Source: Roridomyces roridus (Eukaryota > Basidiomycota > Agaricomycetes > Agaricales > Mycenaceae). Taken from it: a stretch of DNA of 64,000 nt. The stretch is taken from positions 1-64,000 of the forward strand of contig JARKIF010000100.1 of assembly GCA_029378245.1 (NCBI GenBank). Reading direction: 5' to 3'. Made by a program: the position numbers and the translations under genes. The notes beneath the pieces were generated by a model. The model was not told the origin of the DNA, ran no database searches, and saw only the letters and a program-made list of their open reading frames with translations. Every line of letters starts with the position of its first letter. The first letter of the stretch is position 1. Positions 21,569 to 31,778 of this stretch are shown here, in pieces.

Positions 21569-21898
21569 TCAACACGATAGCCAGCCGTGAATGTTCCCTT
21601 CAGTCGAAGTGGGAAGCGAACACGGCGCGAACTCATGGATCAGAGTGCCCTGGAGAAATTTGAGAGCGACCTGGGGAATGTATGATACATACAACGGATC
21701 GCAGAAACGAGCGACGACAACCGGCCTCGGGCGTTCGAGCAGAATTCGCAGGTGGGAGATCCGGTCGGTACTTTGCGAGAGGATGCACAACGTCTCAGGC
21801 GACCATTGTCGCCTGTACAAACTGAGCACCGCATGCAGATACAGCGCGAAGGTGCGAGAGGAGGAGTCGGTGGCATAACTACGAGTCCAGGCAGTCAA
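21569..21898 (-). CDS. short ORF of unknown nature
   Basis: 109 codons on the minus strand (MTAWTRSYATDSSSRTFALY...). No domain is recognised. It lies between the promoter of the broken F-box gene and the end of inverted-duplication arm B, and could be a fragment of a longer lost gene. Kept at low confidence because it is open in only one frame and has no paralogue in the window. Confidence 0.2.
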   Translation of the reverse strand: MTAWTRSYATDSSSRTFALYLHAVLSLYRRQWSPETLCILSQSTDRISHLRILLERPRPVVVARFCDPLYVSYIPQVALKFLQGTLIHEFAPCSLPTSTEGNIHGWLSC

Positions 21899-21942
21899 TG
21901 GGCGTGGTAAGAAATAGGCGCTCTCACTTGGCTCTCACTCAC

Positions 21943-23990
21943 CAAAACATAAGTCTACCGGAGAAAAAAGATCAAGTGCATGAAATCGAAGCTTTGAGCT
22001 CGTCCCATGCGGGTTTTGTTGAGGCCGTTGAGGAAAACGAGAGGGCCAGAGGTGGACATGAGTGGTAAGAAACAAGCAACATGATCACGCTGTCGAAGAC
22101 GTCGCTTACGGGCTCAGACTTACATGGAGCTGCAGCTTTGTAAGGAGCTCGAGGGCACGAAGGTTTCAGACAGATAGTATATGGATTCACAAAGCAGAAA
22201 TGGACAGCAGACTGAGATAATGATAAAACACCCGACACCACTCTAATGATTCTGCTTCCCAGCAGCTATAGCGATGTAGTAAGTACCAGTCCAAGACAAA
22301 AGACGAGAGATACTCACGGCAAGTACCATTCGCAAGCTGTGTGCAAGTCGCAGGAACAACACAATTGGCCTTCGTCTTCGTGCACGCGCTACCAGAACCG
22401 GCGGACGCGTAGGTGCCACTGGGGCAGCGGGTTGCGACGGTGTTGCTGTTGCCGACGGCAGAGTATCCGCAGCAGGTCGTGCAGGTGAGGTTTTGGCCCA
22501 TGCTGAATCAGGGGCGTCAGATGAGGAATAGCATGTACAGCTAGGTGAGACATACACGCCCTGGAACGAGCCACCAGAAGCATTGTTGTAGGAGTGCGCG
22601 CCCGGGTCTGAGAAGCAATAAGAATCGGAGGAGAGACGACGTCGATGACACTCACACGGGACATATCCACCTTTGGGTGCGGGAATGCAGCTTGCTTGAC
22701 CCTCGATGGGCTGGTATGTCCCAGAAGGGCAGTTGGGGCAAGGACCCTGCTTTGTACCGGTCTCTGTAACATGCGTCAGCGAGAGCGGTAGATACGATGA
22801 AAAGAAACGAACTAGGTTGATATTGACCAGTGCCGCAGTTAGACAGACTTTGCCCATCAGGACAGTAGTGGCCTGGATAGAATGGTCAGACCGCGACGCA
22901 GTACGAAGAAGGGAGAAAACTGACCAGCAGGGCAAAGAGTGCAGACACCGTTCTTGTTGTAGTTGGGGTAGTAGCCGGGGTCGCACGGCGCCCGCGCCTC
23001 CAAAGCATTGTCTGGGCCCCTAAAGAACGAAGTGAGTACAACGACCCCAAACGGACAGCAAGTGCGTACGATGGGGCAGCCTGGACGACGGAGGCAAGCA
23101 GGAGAGTAGAGATGAAGGATGTGGAGAAGAGCATTGTATATGCGTATGGAGTGTGAGTGGGTGGATGGAGAGATGGATTCAGCTGGAGAAACCCCCGCAT
23201 TTTATACGTTCTGCCTCCATTTCAATCGAAAATGGATCGGCGGAAGCAAAGCGGGTGGAGGTGACACCCGCGCGGGCCGCAGAGGTCTGGGATGGAGGGC
23301 CGGGTGCATTTCTGAGACTGCCCGAGATCGCCATAAGACATGAGATAAGATAAGGACGCCAGGCCGGTGCGATACGAGGCTTCAGCGAACTGCTGGATGT
23401 CCTCGACTGGGCGTAGCCAGCGGAGGGCGTGAATTGTAGTGTCGTCTTGAAAAAGGCAGAGAGCAAGCTGCAGCACGCGCCGGAACGACCAGGAGTATGA
23501 ATATGATATATGGGTGCAGAAACTGGCGAGGAGGATGGTGCAGACTACAGAGCCCACAAGGAAGGCGCTCCCGTGGATTTGTATAGTGAGAACACAGAAC
23601 GAGGTCGTGTAACCTCTGCATAGGACGAGTATTTGAGCTGAGCCACAGGTAAGATGGAGTGCAAAGTGACGTACACACTTCAGCCCGTCGTTACGGTTTA
23701 TTGCCTTGCCGCGGAGTTCAAGGCTCCGAAGCGGAGACGGTTGCCGACAACTACAATACAAAGCTGGCACTATGTGCCAGACAGAGTCGCGACTCTTTGA
23801 ACGCGGGACACTGTTTGGGATGAAATAGCCGGCTGAGGCTGCCTCGAGTGCTGCTCGTCCACTTTCCGCTTAGGTCGCCTGATCCATCGATGCTCTTGTA
23901 TGGCCATCCAACGCAGAATTGGGGGGTAACGTAGAGTGACAAAGAGGGTGGCTCTCGTGAATTCATGGAACGGCAGACCACACCGAGCTC
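21943..23990. repeat. arm B of the inverted segmental duplication
   Basis: Reverse-complement match to 3290-5315. It carries the second Cys-rich gene, its TATA box and both flanks. The inner breakpoint is at about 21943 (complement of GTTTTGGTGAG). Beyond it the arms are unrelated: the AIM9-like gene on one side, the unknown ORF and F-box gene on the other. Confidence 0.75.
22243..23134 (-). CDS. secreted 16-Cys protein with ephrin-receptor/GCC2-GCC3-like repeats, copy B
   Basis: Paralogue of 4112-5007 in opposite orientation, with the same seven-exon layout and all 16 cysteines kept. Start ATG 23134 with the identical signal peptide; end NGTCPAGKQNH with stop 22243-22245. Visible modules are GVCTLCPAGHYCPDGQSLSN, GPCPNCPSGTYQP and NLTCTTCCGYSAVGNSNTVA. 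Changes from copy A are mostly conservative surface residues (for example QAGNYPNYNKNG against DPGYYPNYNKNG). This suggests that both copies have been kept functional. TATAAAA is at 23200-23206 on the minus strand. Confidence 0.8.
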
Positions 23991-24130
23991 GTGTAATTTC
24001 TACATGGGAAGAGTTTCTGAGCCACCAGTAAGATTGAATGAGAAAGTGACGTACATGCCTCAACCCATGGGCTGCATGTATATTCCTTTGCCGCTGAGTT
24101 CAAGGTCCCGAAGCGGAGGCGAACGCCCAC
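23580..24130. repeat. partial tandem duplication upstream of Cys-rich gene B
   Basis: The block 23580-23760 recurs, diverged, at about 23950-24130. Shared pieces are the segment ending GAAAGTGACGTACA (23654-23674 against 24030-24056) and GAGTTCAAGGCTCCGAAGCGGA against GAGTTCAAGGTCCCGAAGCGGA; a similar block occurs once in arm A near 3535-3600. It looks like a duplicated upstream segment. No gene was found in 24131-24344. Confidence 0.5.
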
Positions 24131-24344
24131 AAGGTTTGTAGAATAAGGATGCCATCCCAGGGATCTCGAGGGGTAATGGCAGATGGTGCATGAGTCACCG
24201 ACTTCCACTCGTCGTGCACTCCTGGGACGATATGGCCATGCAAAACCCATTGAAAGACGGATTACTAGACCTGAGTCGTTGCCATATTCAATCTGGTATT
24301 AGACAGAGCTGTTCGGACAAGACAGTGGATTTCGTCTTACATCT

Positions 24345-25049
24345 TCAGTTAGTACAAGCAGCCCGTGCGAGCTCGTCCGCCTGTGTATTGTCGTCCCTTC
24401 CGACAAGCCAGAATTCCACATCCAACCCATCTTCCTGGAGGCTCTCAATCAACTTATCCAACGCCTGAAACTCGGCCTTGTTCTGCACTGGTTTGCCTGC
24501 AGCATTTTTCCACCCATTGTCTTGCCACCCGAACACCCACTCTGTCATCGCGCCCACGACGTACTGCGAGTCGCAGATGAGGACGACCTTGCCGACGGTG
24601 AGCACATCGCGCAGTAGGAGCGAGGCCTGCTGGAGTGCTTTGGTGGCGGCGAGGATCTCTGCGCGTTGGCTTGTCTGCGTCCCGGTAATGCGCTCTGAGA
24701 GGTTGTGAGGAGAGTTAGGACCAAAGAATCCGCCAACACCCGCACGTGCGGAGGGCGTGCCGTTGCCAGCACAAGCTCCATTGACGGCGACGACGACGGT
24801 ACGAGCATCAAGGATCCTTTTCTGTGGCTCGCGGAACTTGGTGGAAAAAAAGGGGTTGGAGAACGGGGAGGACCAGGAGATTATGTTTGTGGGGCTGCGA
24901 TCGGAGAACGTCGAGGGCGGAGTGAAGGTGCGGGGAAGGGTCACGGTTGTGTGCCCAAGATGGTCTGTGGAGATGGTGCTCCCTGGAAGGGCGCTCGCGT
25001 GCGCTGCGCAGTGTGCATCTGGAAACTGGCTCATGAAATCCTCCGACAT
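24345..25049 (-). CDS. RNase H-like protein with substituted first catalytic residue
   Basis: Ribonuclease HI fold, normally cutting RNA in RNA-DNA hybrids. It is a single exon of 234 codons: an N-terminal ~85 residues of unknown role, then the domain VVVAVNGACAGNGTPSARAG with GGFFGPNSPHNLSERI, TSQRAEILAATKALQ (catalytic Glu), VVLICDSQYVVGAMTEW (second Asp), GWKNAAGKPVQNKAEFQALD, and GRDDNTQADELARAA (last Asp). The first catalytic Asp, normally in a V-D-G-A/S motif, is Asn (AAT at 24780-24782). The rest of the catalytic set is kept. It may bind hybrids without cutting, or may be losing function. It is not embedded in a retroelement. Confidence 0.7.
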   Translation of the reverse strand: MSEDFMSQFPDAHCAAHASALPGSTISTDHLGHTTVTLPRTFTPPSTFSDRSPTNIISWSSPFSNPFFSTKFREPQKRILDARTVVVAVNGACAGNGTPSARAGVGGFFGPNSPHNLSERITGTQTSQRAEILAATKALQQASLLLRDVLTVGKVVLICDSQYVVGAMTEWVFGWQDNGWKNAAGKPVQNKAEFQALDKLIESLQEDGLDVEFWLVGRDDNTQADELARAACTN

Positions 25050-25170
25050 TGTTGGCTGAACCTTTAGGTTTAGCTACTCTGGGGAATATCGACTTTGCGA
25101 ATCATGATTTGATTCATCTGTCCACATGAATCACCGTGATCCCTGAGTAACAAAGCCAGCGGATGATCTC

Positions 25171-25521
25171 CATCAGACTTCTTGCAATTTACTTTTGACA
25201 CTTTTCCACGCCAAAAAATAGCCGGACAAGTGCCAAAAAGTGCTGAAGTTGCCAAGTGACAAGCCAAGTCTGATTCCTCACAAGTGCTCGGCAACACGAT
25301 ATTGATTCTGTCATTACGGCGATCTCGCGGCCTAAACCTCTCCCGTTTCTTGATGTCCTCGATGCTCTCAACTGATATTTTATTTAGACATGTACATGGC
25401 CTTCGTAGGTCTAAATTTTGAGGGAGATGAAAGTCGGCTTGAGCACTTGATCACTTGTGCCAAGCCGTTGTCAAGCGGAAAAGCGCTGAAAGTTGACAAG
25501 ATTTTTGTCAAAAGGCTGATG
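25171..25521. mobile_element. small TIR element, CATCAG family copy 3
   Basis: A 351 bp element with ends CATCAGACTTCTTG (left) and CATCAGCCTTTTG (right, complement), and TC on both outer sides (25169-25170, 25522-25523). Inside are CACTTTTCC, GCCAAAAAGTGC and TTGACAAG motifs as in the other two copies. No open frame of note and no host gene recognised around it. Confidence 0.7.
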
Positions 25522-26407
25522 TCGTTGAATAGTTCAACCTCCATATGCAACGTCCGGATACAAAGGCTAAAGCTCAAGGGGCTTCAAAAATGCGAATTTC
25601 TTGTATGGGGTCTCCGATGTGTGATGTAGACTCTTGGGAGTATACGAAAAATTATTTGAGGCTAATCGGCCCAGCGGTTGTCGAGAAAGAATGAAAAAGA
25701 TTATTACTATATCGGTGGGGAGGGGTGGGTACAGCCACTACCAAATATGGTAACTGCATGAGTGCGAGTTGGCGGGAGTTCGATTCAGTGAACCGGCAGA
25801 AGCTTGGAGCATTTCTTATTCGCTACTTGCACACCTTTTGAGTGGCTTGATAGACTCAACATGTGTTGTGTACACAGAAAATATATATTCCTTCAATACT
25901 GGGGCTCTTGTGTAGTGTACTGAGGCGATGTTGCCCGGAGATAATGCCTAAAAAGGAAGATCTGATGGGATCAATCATTACGTAGGGAGGGAGGGTCCCT
26001 CGACCCTCTGAAAAAAAAAATTGGAAGGTATGTTACATTTTTCTTATCGTTGAAGCCCCTTGCTAAAGCTCGATGTTCTGCTTGCCAAAAACCATCCCAC
26101 ATAACGGCACAGTTGGGCACCAGGCCTATGACATTTGACGTGGGAGAAGGTTGATATTCGTCTTCCGGATCTCTGACTCCAATCGGCTTTGTCAATGTCG
26201 TTGTCTTTAACCTTCTTTTGCCTTCTTTGACTCGGAAATGCTGGCTTTGCCAGCAAAACCCCTTGCTTGTTGTGTATATTAGGGTGGGGTGAAAAGGACA
26301 GTGTTGAGTTTGTAGGTCAGTACAGTGCAATCAAGTTCAAATCAAGTTGGTAACCCGAACAAGGTGCATCATTCAATTGATGTCTACCCAACTTTTGGCC
26401 CCTTATT
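25522..26407. other. intergenic stretch without recognised genes
   Basis: AT-rich. A remnant near 25985-26025 (GGGTCCCTCGACCCTCTG followed by A10) resembles, in reverse, the TTTTTTTCGA/GGACCCC module of the MITE at 9115-9580. Nothing else is supported. Confidence 0.3.
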
Positions 26408-26431
26408 TGACCCTTTCGGGGTGTCATACGA

Positions 26432-26462
<31 letters not shown>

Positions 26463-26532
26463 GGCCCCTGCACAAGGATGACACGCTTTTCCGGAGTGGT
26501 AGACCTACGGGTCTCAATATTTATGCATTTTT
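26408..26532 (+). ncRNA. U6: U6 spliceosomal snRNA gene or 3'-diverged copy
   Basis: The universally conserved core is exact: AAATTGGAACGATACAGAGA (26433-26452), AGATTAGCATGGCCCCTGCA then CAAGGATGACACGC. It is preceded by a 5' stem-loop (GACCCTTTCGGGGTGTC, from 26409). After ACACGC (about 26485) the sequence leaves the usual internal stem-loop pattern. The first T run that could end pol III transcription is at 26528-26532. It could be a real U6 with an unusual 3' domain or a retro-copied pseudogene cut at ACACGC; the core identity itself is certain. Confidence 0.65.
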
Positions 26533-28656
26533 GAACAATAGAACCTTGTGCAGGGGCCAAGAAAAACACTTTTGTGTATTTTCACCTCCGAGGCCTCCAA
26601 TAATCATTCTTGCGGTTTGAGTTTTCATTTCACATTGTACTCACATTGATTCCGAAGAGAACTGTCTCTTCAGAATTACTCCAAACATTGTGGTTCGAGA
26701 GCAATGAGTTCAACAAGTTGCATAACCTGGTCCAAGCAAATCCTCTGTTCACCAGGGACATCACAAAAAGGATGATAAGGGACTGAGAGAGGACCTTGGC
26801 AAGCAAGATAATAACATGTTCTGAGTGATGATTAGCAGGTACATATGTATTAGCTCCGAACATCAATGCTTGAAGTTGAACTCAACAATCCCTCAATGAC
26901 AAATGTTGCCCCAGCCCTCGATCCTCGTTGCGTGCTGGCTCCATGGATCTTGCGGCACCCTCCCCAGACTGTATTTCTGTCTGAATACTTTCTGAATAAA
27001 CCTTGATCTCCAGTGTACTTCCACTGATTAGTGGGCTTCCCTGCCTTCAAGGATTTTTCTGAAAAATAACCCACATAGTGCAGGCAGTGCTGACCACAGC
27101 CTGAAGTCCGCAATGTAAATCTACCCGTTTGGTAGACATGCTGAAAGTGCCTCCTAACTTGCCAGTGCTTTTCCGGATGAACATCATTGCCCTCACATTC
27201 CAAGGTTCGACAAGTCACAATCTTGCATTCTGCTCCAGAGTCCAAAGAAGACAAATGGAGTTTAAATTCTGGTCGGTTGACACAACTAAAGGTTCAGCCA
27301 ACCGCCTCGAAGAGGCCTAATCCATCTCATAGTAGTAGATGAAGGATTCGGTGTCGAGGATTGGTCGAGGAAGTGGGCACTAAGACTAAGTTTACGAGGT
27401 TCACCGAAGGATGTCGTCTGATCCGGATTCCGCATCAAACTTTCTTGGTTTCTTTCCTCTGGCGGTTTTCTCACAGGATTGCACTTCATCTTCGTGTTTG
27501 CCTTCGTAACCACAAGATGGATACGCGTACAGGAACGTTTTGGGCTGGCCAGCATCAACGCTGTGAGCCTGCGACCCAGACCGGGTCTAGTAGTGTCTGA
27601 ACACGACCTCGGCGGCGGTCCCGCTGGAGACATTATTTCCCCGATATACCGCCGGCATCTCTTCTGGCCTGTCTAAATCCCGATTTCTCATCCACTTCGC
27701 CTGACTTGTCTACTCGGCAACTCGCCAAGGGCTGCCCGTTGCCCGCCGTTGCCCGCCCTTTGCCTGCCGTTGCCCGCCCTTTAGCCGCCCTTTAGCCGCC
27801 CGACGCCCGTCGGCGGGCTTTCCAAGCAAACTGGATCGCGCGTACTTATGCGCCCACTTGCTCATGGCAGCTGAGCAGCAGTGATTCTTTCCACGCCCGG
27901 CACGGAACGCCGCCAAGACTGGAATAGAAATGCACATCCATGTGCGCTGGTGTCCTGCTTGCGTTTCACGATTCCCATTTACTCTGAGAGCTCTCCATGC
28001 GCTGGGTTGCCATCCGTCGGAACGCAAAGCGCACACATGACTCGAGACAATGTCCGCTTTTCCCGCCCAAAATCCACCGGTTTCCGAACGACAGAACTAT
28101 GTATCGGCAACTCTTCTTGACAATCTCGGCGCTGTTTTTACCTGGGCCTCGATGGAAGGAAACACATAATGCCGCACACCAACTTTATTATGTTTCCTCC
28201 GTACTGCCGTGTACTGTCCCAAACTGAAAGCTATTCTATGCTTCCCTATCAAAATGTCAGCGAGCTACTCACGCGATTGTCCGCTTCCACAAGCCCTTCG
28301 ACCAACCTTCGACCCGGATCTATCCTTCCAACTTCAATGTGCCTCATCGAGATAGATATGGTTCCTTCAAAATTACAGTGAGTGATTCTGGAGACTTTGC
28401 TATCCGCAGGTCATTCGCCGTTGCAACTGGTCTTTCAAGTATTTGACGCGGCATTATGTTAATCTTTACAGGGACTTGGTAAGTAGGCCGCCGCGATGTA
28501 CGGTGCCGCCAAGATACCTCCGGGCCATTGAATCCGTCTAATAATATGGCAGATCCTTCCCGTGCGTACAATCCCTTTGTCAAGGTAGAGTGTGTTTCGA
28601 ACCTTGCTGGATTGCTATCGCGCGGCAGGCACATTACGCGACCTCTCTGGAAAGCA
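26533..28656. other. long intergenic region upstream of laccase
   Basis: No gene is recognised. It contains a 16-bp sequence complementary to the U6 core (about 26544-26559), an unrecognised 134-codon minus-strand ORF at 26850-27254, a short minisatellite (27735-27815) and the laccase upstream region. Confidence 0.4.
27735..27815. repeat. CCCGCC/TTGCC/CTTTAGCCGC minisatellite
   Basis: Four to five irregular units of the type GTTGCCCGCC(CTTT), then two of CTTTAGCCGCC. The surrounding sequence lacks them. Confidence 0.6.
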
Positions 28657-28665
28657 TATATAAAA
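28657..28665 (+). promoter_or_regulatory. laccase TATA box
   Basis: TATATAAAA lies 36-44 bp before the laccase ATG (28701), the normal place for a strongly regulated fungal laccase promoter. Confidence 0.65.
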
Positions 28666-28700
28666 GGCGCGGTACCCGCCCTTCCACCTCCAGCTTCAAC

Positions 28701-31510
28701 ATGACCTCGAGTTTGGCATCCGCCGTGCTCGTAGCCTCTCTTCTCTCCGGCACCGCTCTCGCCGCCATTGGCCCGACTGCGACTCTCAACATCGTCAACA
28801 AGGAAATTTCTCCCGATGGGTTCCAGCGCTCGTACGTATACATTCAACTAGGCTCCATCGCATGAAATGTTGACGGACGGGATAGGTCCGTGCTCGCGAA
28901 CAGCGTCTTTCCGGGACCCCTGATCACCGGCACCAAAGTATGTGCCTTCAATTATGCGGTACATCCGTCCTCTCTCTCTAAAGAGTTGCACAGGGCGCCT
29001 CCTTTGACCTCAACGTCGTCAACCAGTTGACTGACCCGACGATGTTGCGGTCCACCAGTATCGTCAGTCGAATATTTGAGTCTAATGCGAGATGTCAGAC
29101 TGGCTTTTCTCGGCAGCACTGGCATGGATTTTTCCAAGCGGGAAGCAGCTGGGAGGATGGACCGGCTTTCGTCACCCGTGGGTAGTTCAACTTTGCATGA
29201 ATGTGTTTTAATTGATGGGAGGATTGCAGAGTGCCCTATCGCGGCGAACCACTCTTTTGACTACCAATTCAACGTCCCTGAGCAGACGGGAACTTTCTGG
29301 TAAGCGTTGACATGTTGGATTTGCGGCAACCGAACTCATTTTCGTTATTCAGGTATCATTCGCATTTGTGTCGATGACCTTTTTCTGTCCGGCTTCCCAA
29401 TTGCTCATCTTCCTCAGCTACCCAATACTGCGATGGTCTTCGTGGTCCCTTCGTTGGTAAGCTCTCGGGTTTATTTCTGCGCCAACGTCATGCTGACCGA
29501 GTTGATTCAAGTGTATGACCGTAAGAAGTTCACAAATGACCCCGCCCGAACCCGAATCTTACTCATTCGCTAGCCAACGATCCGGCGAAGTCTCTCTACG
29601 GTGCGTTTCATCTGGAAACTTCTCGAGTTTTTCATTCAATCCTCACTAGATGTCGACAACGACGCTACCGTGATTACCCTCGCCGACTGGCAAGTCCTTC
29701 TCCGCGTTACTCTCGACAGCGGCTGATCAAGTTGAATTCAGGTATCACTACCCCGCGCCGTCTCACCCCTTCAGTTTGTCCAACACAACAACTGTGACGA
29801 CCTGACTCTGACCATCCCACAAGTTCCGGTGTTCAATAGCACATTGATCAATGGTCTGGGTCGTTATATGGGCGGGGTGAGTGCTCCGCTCCACTGCCCT
29901 TGAAAGTATTCGAACCCATTCTTTCCGTAGCCGGCTTCTACCCTGGCGGTCATTTCTGTTACAAAAGGCACCCGGTATCGCTTCCGTTTGGTCGCCATCT
30001 CATGCGTACGTTTTTCTAGTGTCTTGTTTTGTGTGTTTACCTTGACTGTTCTACACAGGATCCCAATTGGGTGTTCAGCATCGACGGCCACAGTATGACT
30101 GTTATCGAGGTCGACGGTGTCAACGTCCAGCCTCTCGTAGTTGATAATATCCAAATCTTCGGTGAGTGCCGCCAACATCATGTTGCATTATTCGGGAATG
30201 AACCTTGTTGTAATATAGCTGGCCAGCGCTATTCGTTCGTTCTCAACGCCACGGACCCTCAGAATTTGGGAAACTACTGGGTACGCGCCAACCCAGATGT
30301 CGGCAACGCTGGGTTTGCCGCCGGGATCAATTCCGCTATCCTCAGATGTGGGTTGCTCTTTGAACGAGTAATTATGCGCTGACGACCTCTAGATTCCGGC
30401 GCCGCCTCGAGTGACCCCACCTCGTCTTCCACGCTGACGAACGCTCTCGTCGAGACGAACTTGCACCCTCTGGTTCCTACGCCTGTTCCCGGCAAGCCGA
30501 CACCCGGCGGCGCGGATATGGTCATCCCTTTGCCTATTGCGCTCACCGCCAATGGTACTTTCAGCTTTGGTGGTGCTGTACGTCTTTGCTTTGCGACTCG
30601 ACGTGGATGTTGACTTTTTTTCTATAACAGTCCTTTGTCCCCCCGACCGCGCCCGTGCTCCTGCAAATTCTTAGTGGCGCGCAGACTGCGCAGGATATTC
30701 TGCCGGCTGGCAGGTACGTTGTTGTTGAAGGCATTTTGAACCATGGTTGAATTCTAATGACAATACCGACAGCATTTACTCTCTCCCACCCAACTCGGTT
30801 ATTGAGATTTCGATTCCTGTGAGTGGGTTAGTTCAAACTGGTTGTCCGGAACTAAATGTGTTGTAGGGCGGTGCTCCGGGTGCTCCTGTGGGTGATAATA
30901 AATTCACTTATACCTTTGATCGCTAACGAGCCTGCCAAAGCATCCTATTCACTTGCACGGTGTACGTTCAAATTTCCTGCTCAACGCTCCTTTTGACTGA
31001 GCTAAAATTCCGCATTCAGCACAACTTCTTCGTGGTTAGAAGTGCAGGCAATGCCACTTACAACTTTGTTGACCCCGTAATCCGGGATGTGGTTAGCACT
31101 GGTCCGGACACTACAGACCTTGTGACGATCCGGTTAGTCCTTGCTTTGGTCTGGCTGCTGGCCGTCTAACCTCGTTTCTAGCTTCGAGACGAACAACGCC
31201 GGTCCTTGTCAGTCCATTTCCCTTCTTCCTTGCATCTCAACCGCTAACTGACCTCGCAGGGTTCTTGCATTGGTAAAAACTCGGACCCCTTCGTCCCTGC
31301 TTTGACTGATAGAATGATTCCAGCCACATTGACTGGCACTTGGACATTGGTCTCGCTGTGGTCATGGCGGAAGATATTCCGACGATTGCCAAAGCTGATC
31401 CGCCCGGTATGTGCACGATCCGAGCTTGCAGCGAAAAGCTGATGACTTCGGTAGCTTCTTGGGACAATCTGTGCCCGATATACGATAGTTTGACTCCTGG
31501 TCAGCTTTGA
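28701..31510 (+). CDS. laccase (multicopper oxidase, AA1)
   Basis: Secreted phenol oxidase that couples one-electron oxidation to O2 reduction; acts on lignin, humics or pigments. The ATG at 28701 gives the signal peptide [20 protein letters not shown]. About two dozen short introns join the four copper motifs: [11 protein letters not shown] (from about 29100), [30 protein letters not shown] and [19 protein letters not shown]. The residue ten after the motif Cys is Leu, so the T1 copper has a Leu axial position. All splices stay in frame to [18 protein letters not shown] and TGA 31508-31510. One intron (from about 29691) needs a GC donor (GCAAGT). The gene appears intact with normal length. 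Confidence 0.9.
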
Positions 31511-31778
31511 GAAGAGCGTTTTTATATACTTTTACTCGGTTTTTCTCCACTGGGTTTTTGGTCAATAATAGTTTCTGTGAAATTCAGGATATTTTTCACC
31601 TAGGCTCGTGCCAGACAGTGCCAGACAGCAGTCGTTAGCCAGCGAAGTGTAGTACGGAAGGGAGTCAACGGAGTCATAGTCCGTTTATGTCCGTGTGTCG
31701 GCTCATGCCGTGATTTCCCACGACCCCAAAAAATTGCCAATCGCGGTTTCTTGACCTCTTCCACGACGCCCGCCCGCC

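Noticed and set aside
23222..23770. 182-codon ORF upstream of Cys-rich gene B
   Set aside because: It overlaps the duplicated promoter, and the corresponding frame is broken in arm A, so it is not under coding constraint.
26850..27254. 134-codon minus-strand ORF as a gene
   Set aside because: No recognised motif, no promoter or intron signals, repeat-prone intergenic setting.
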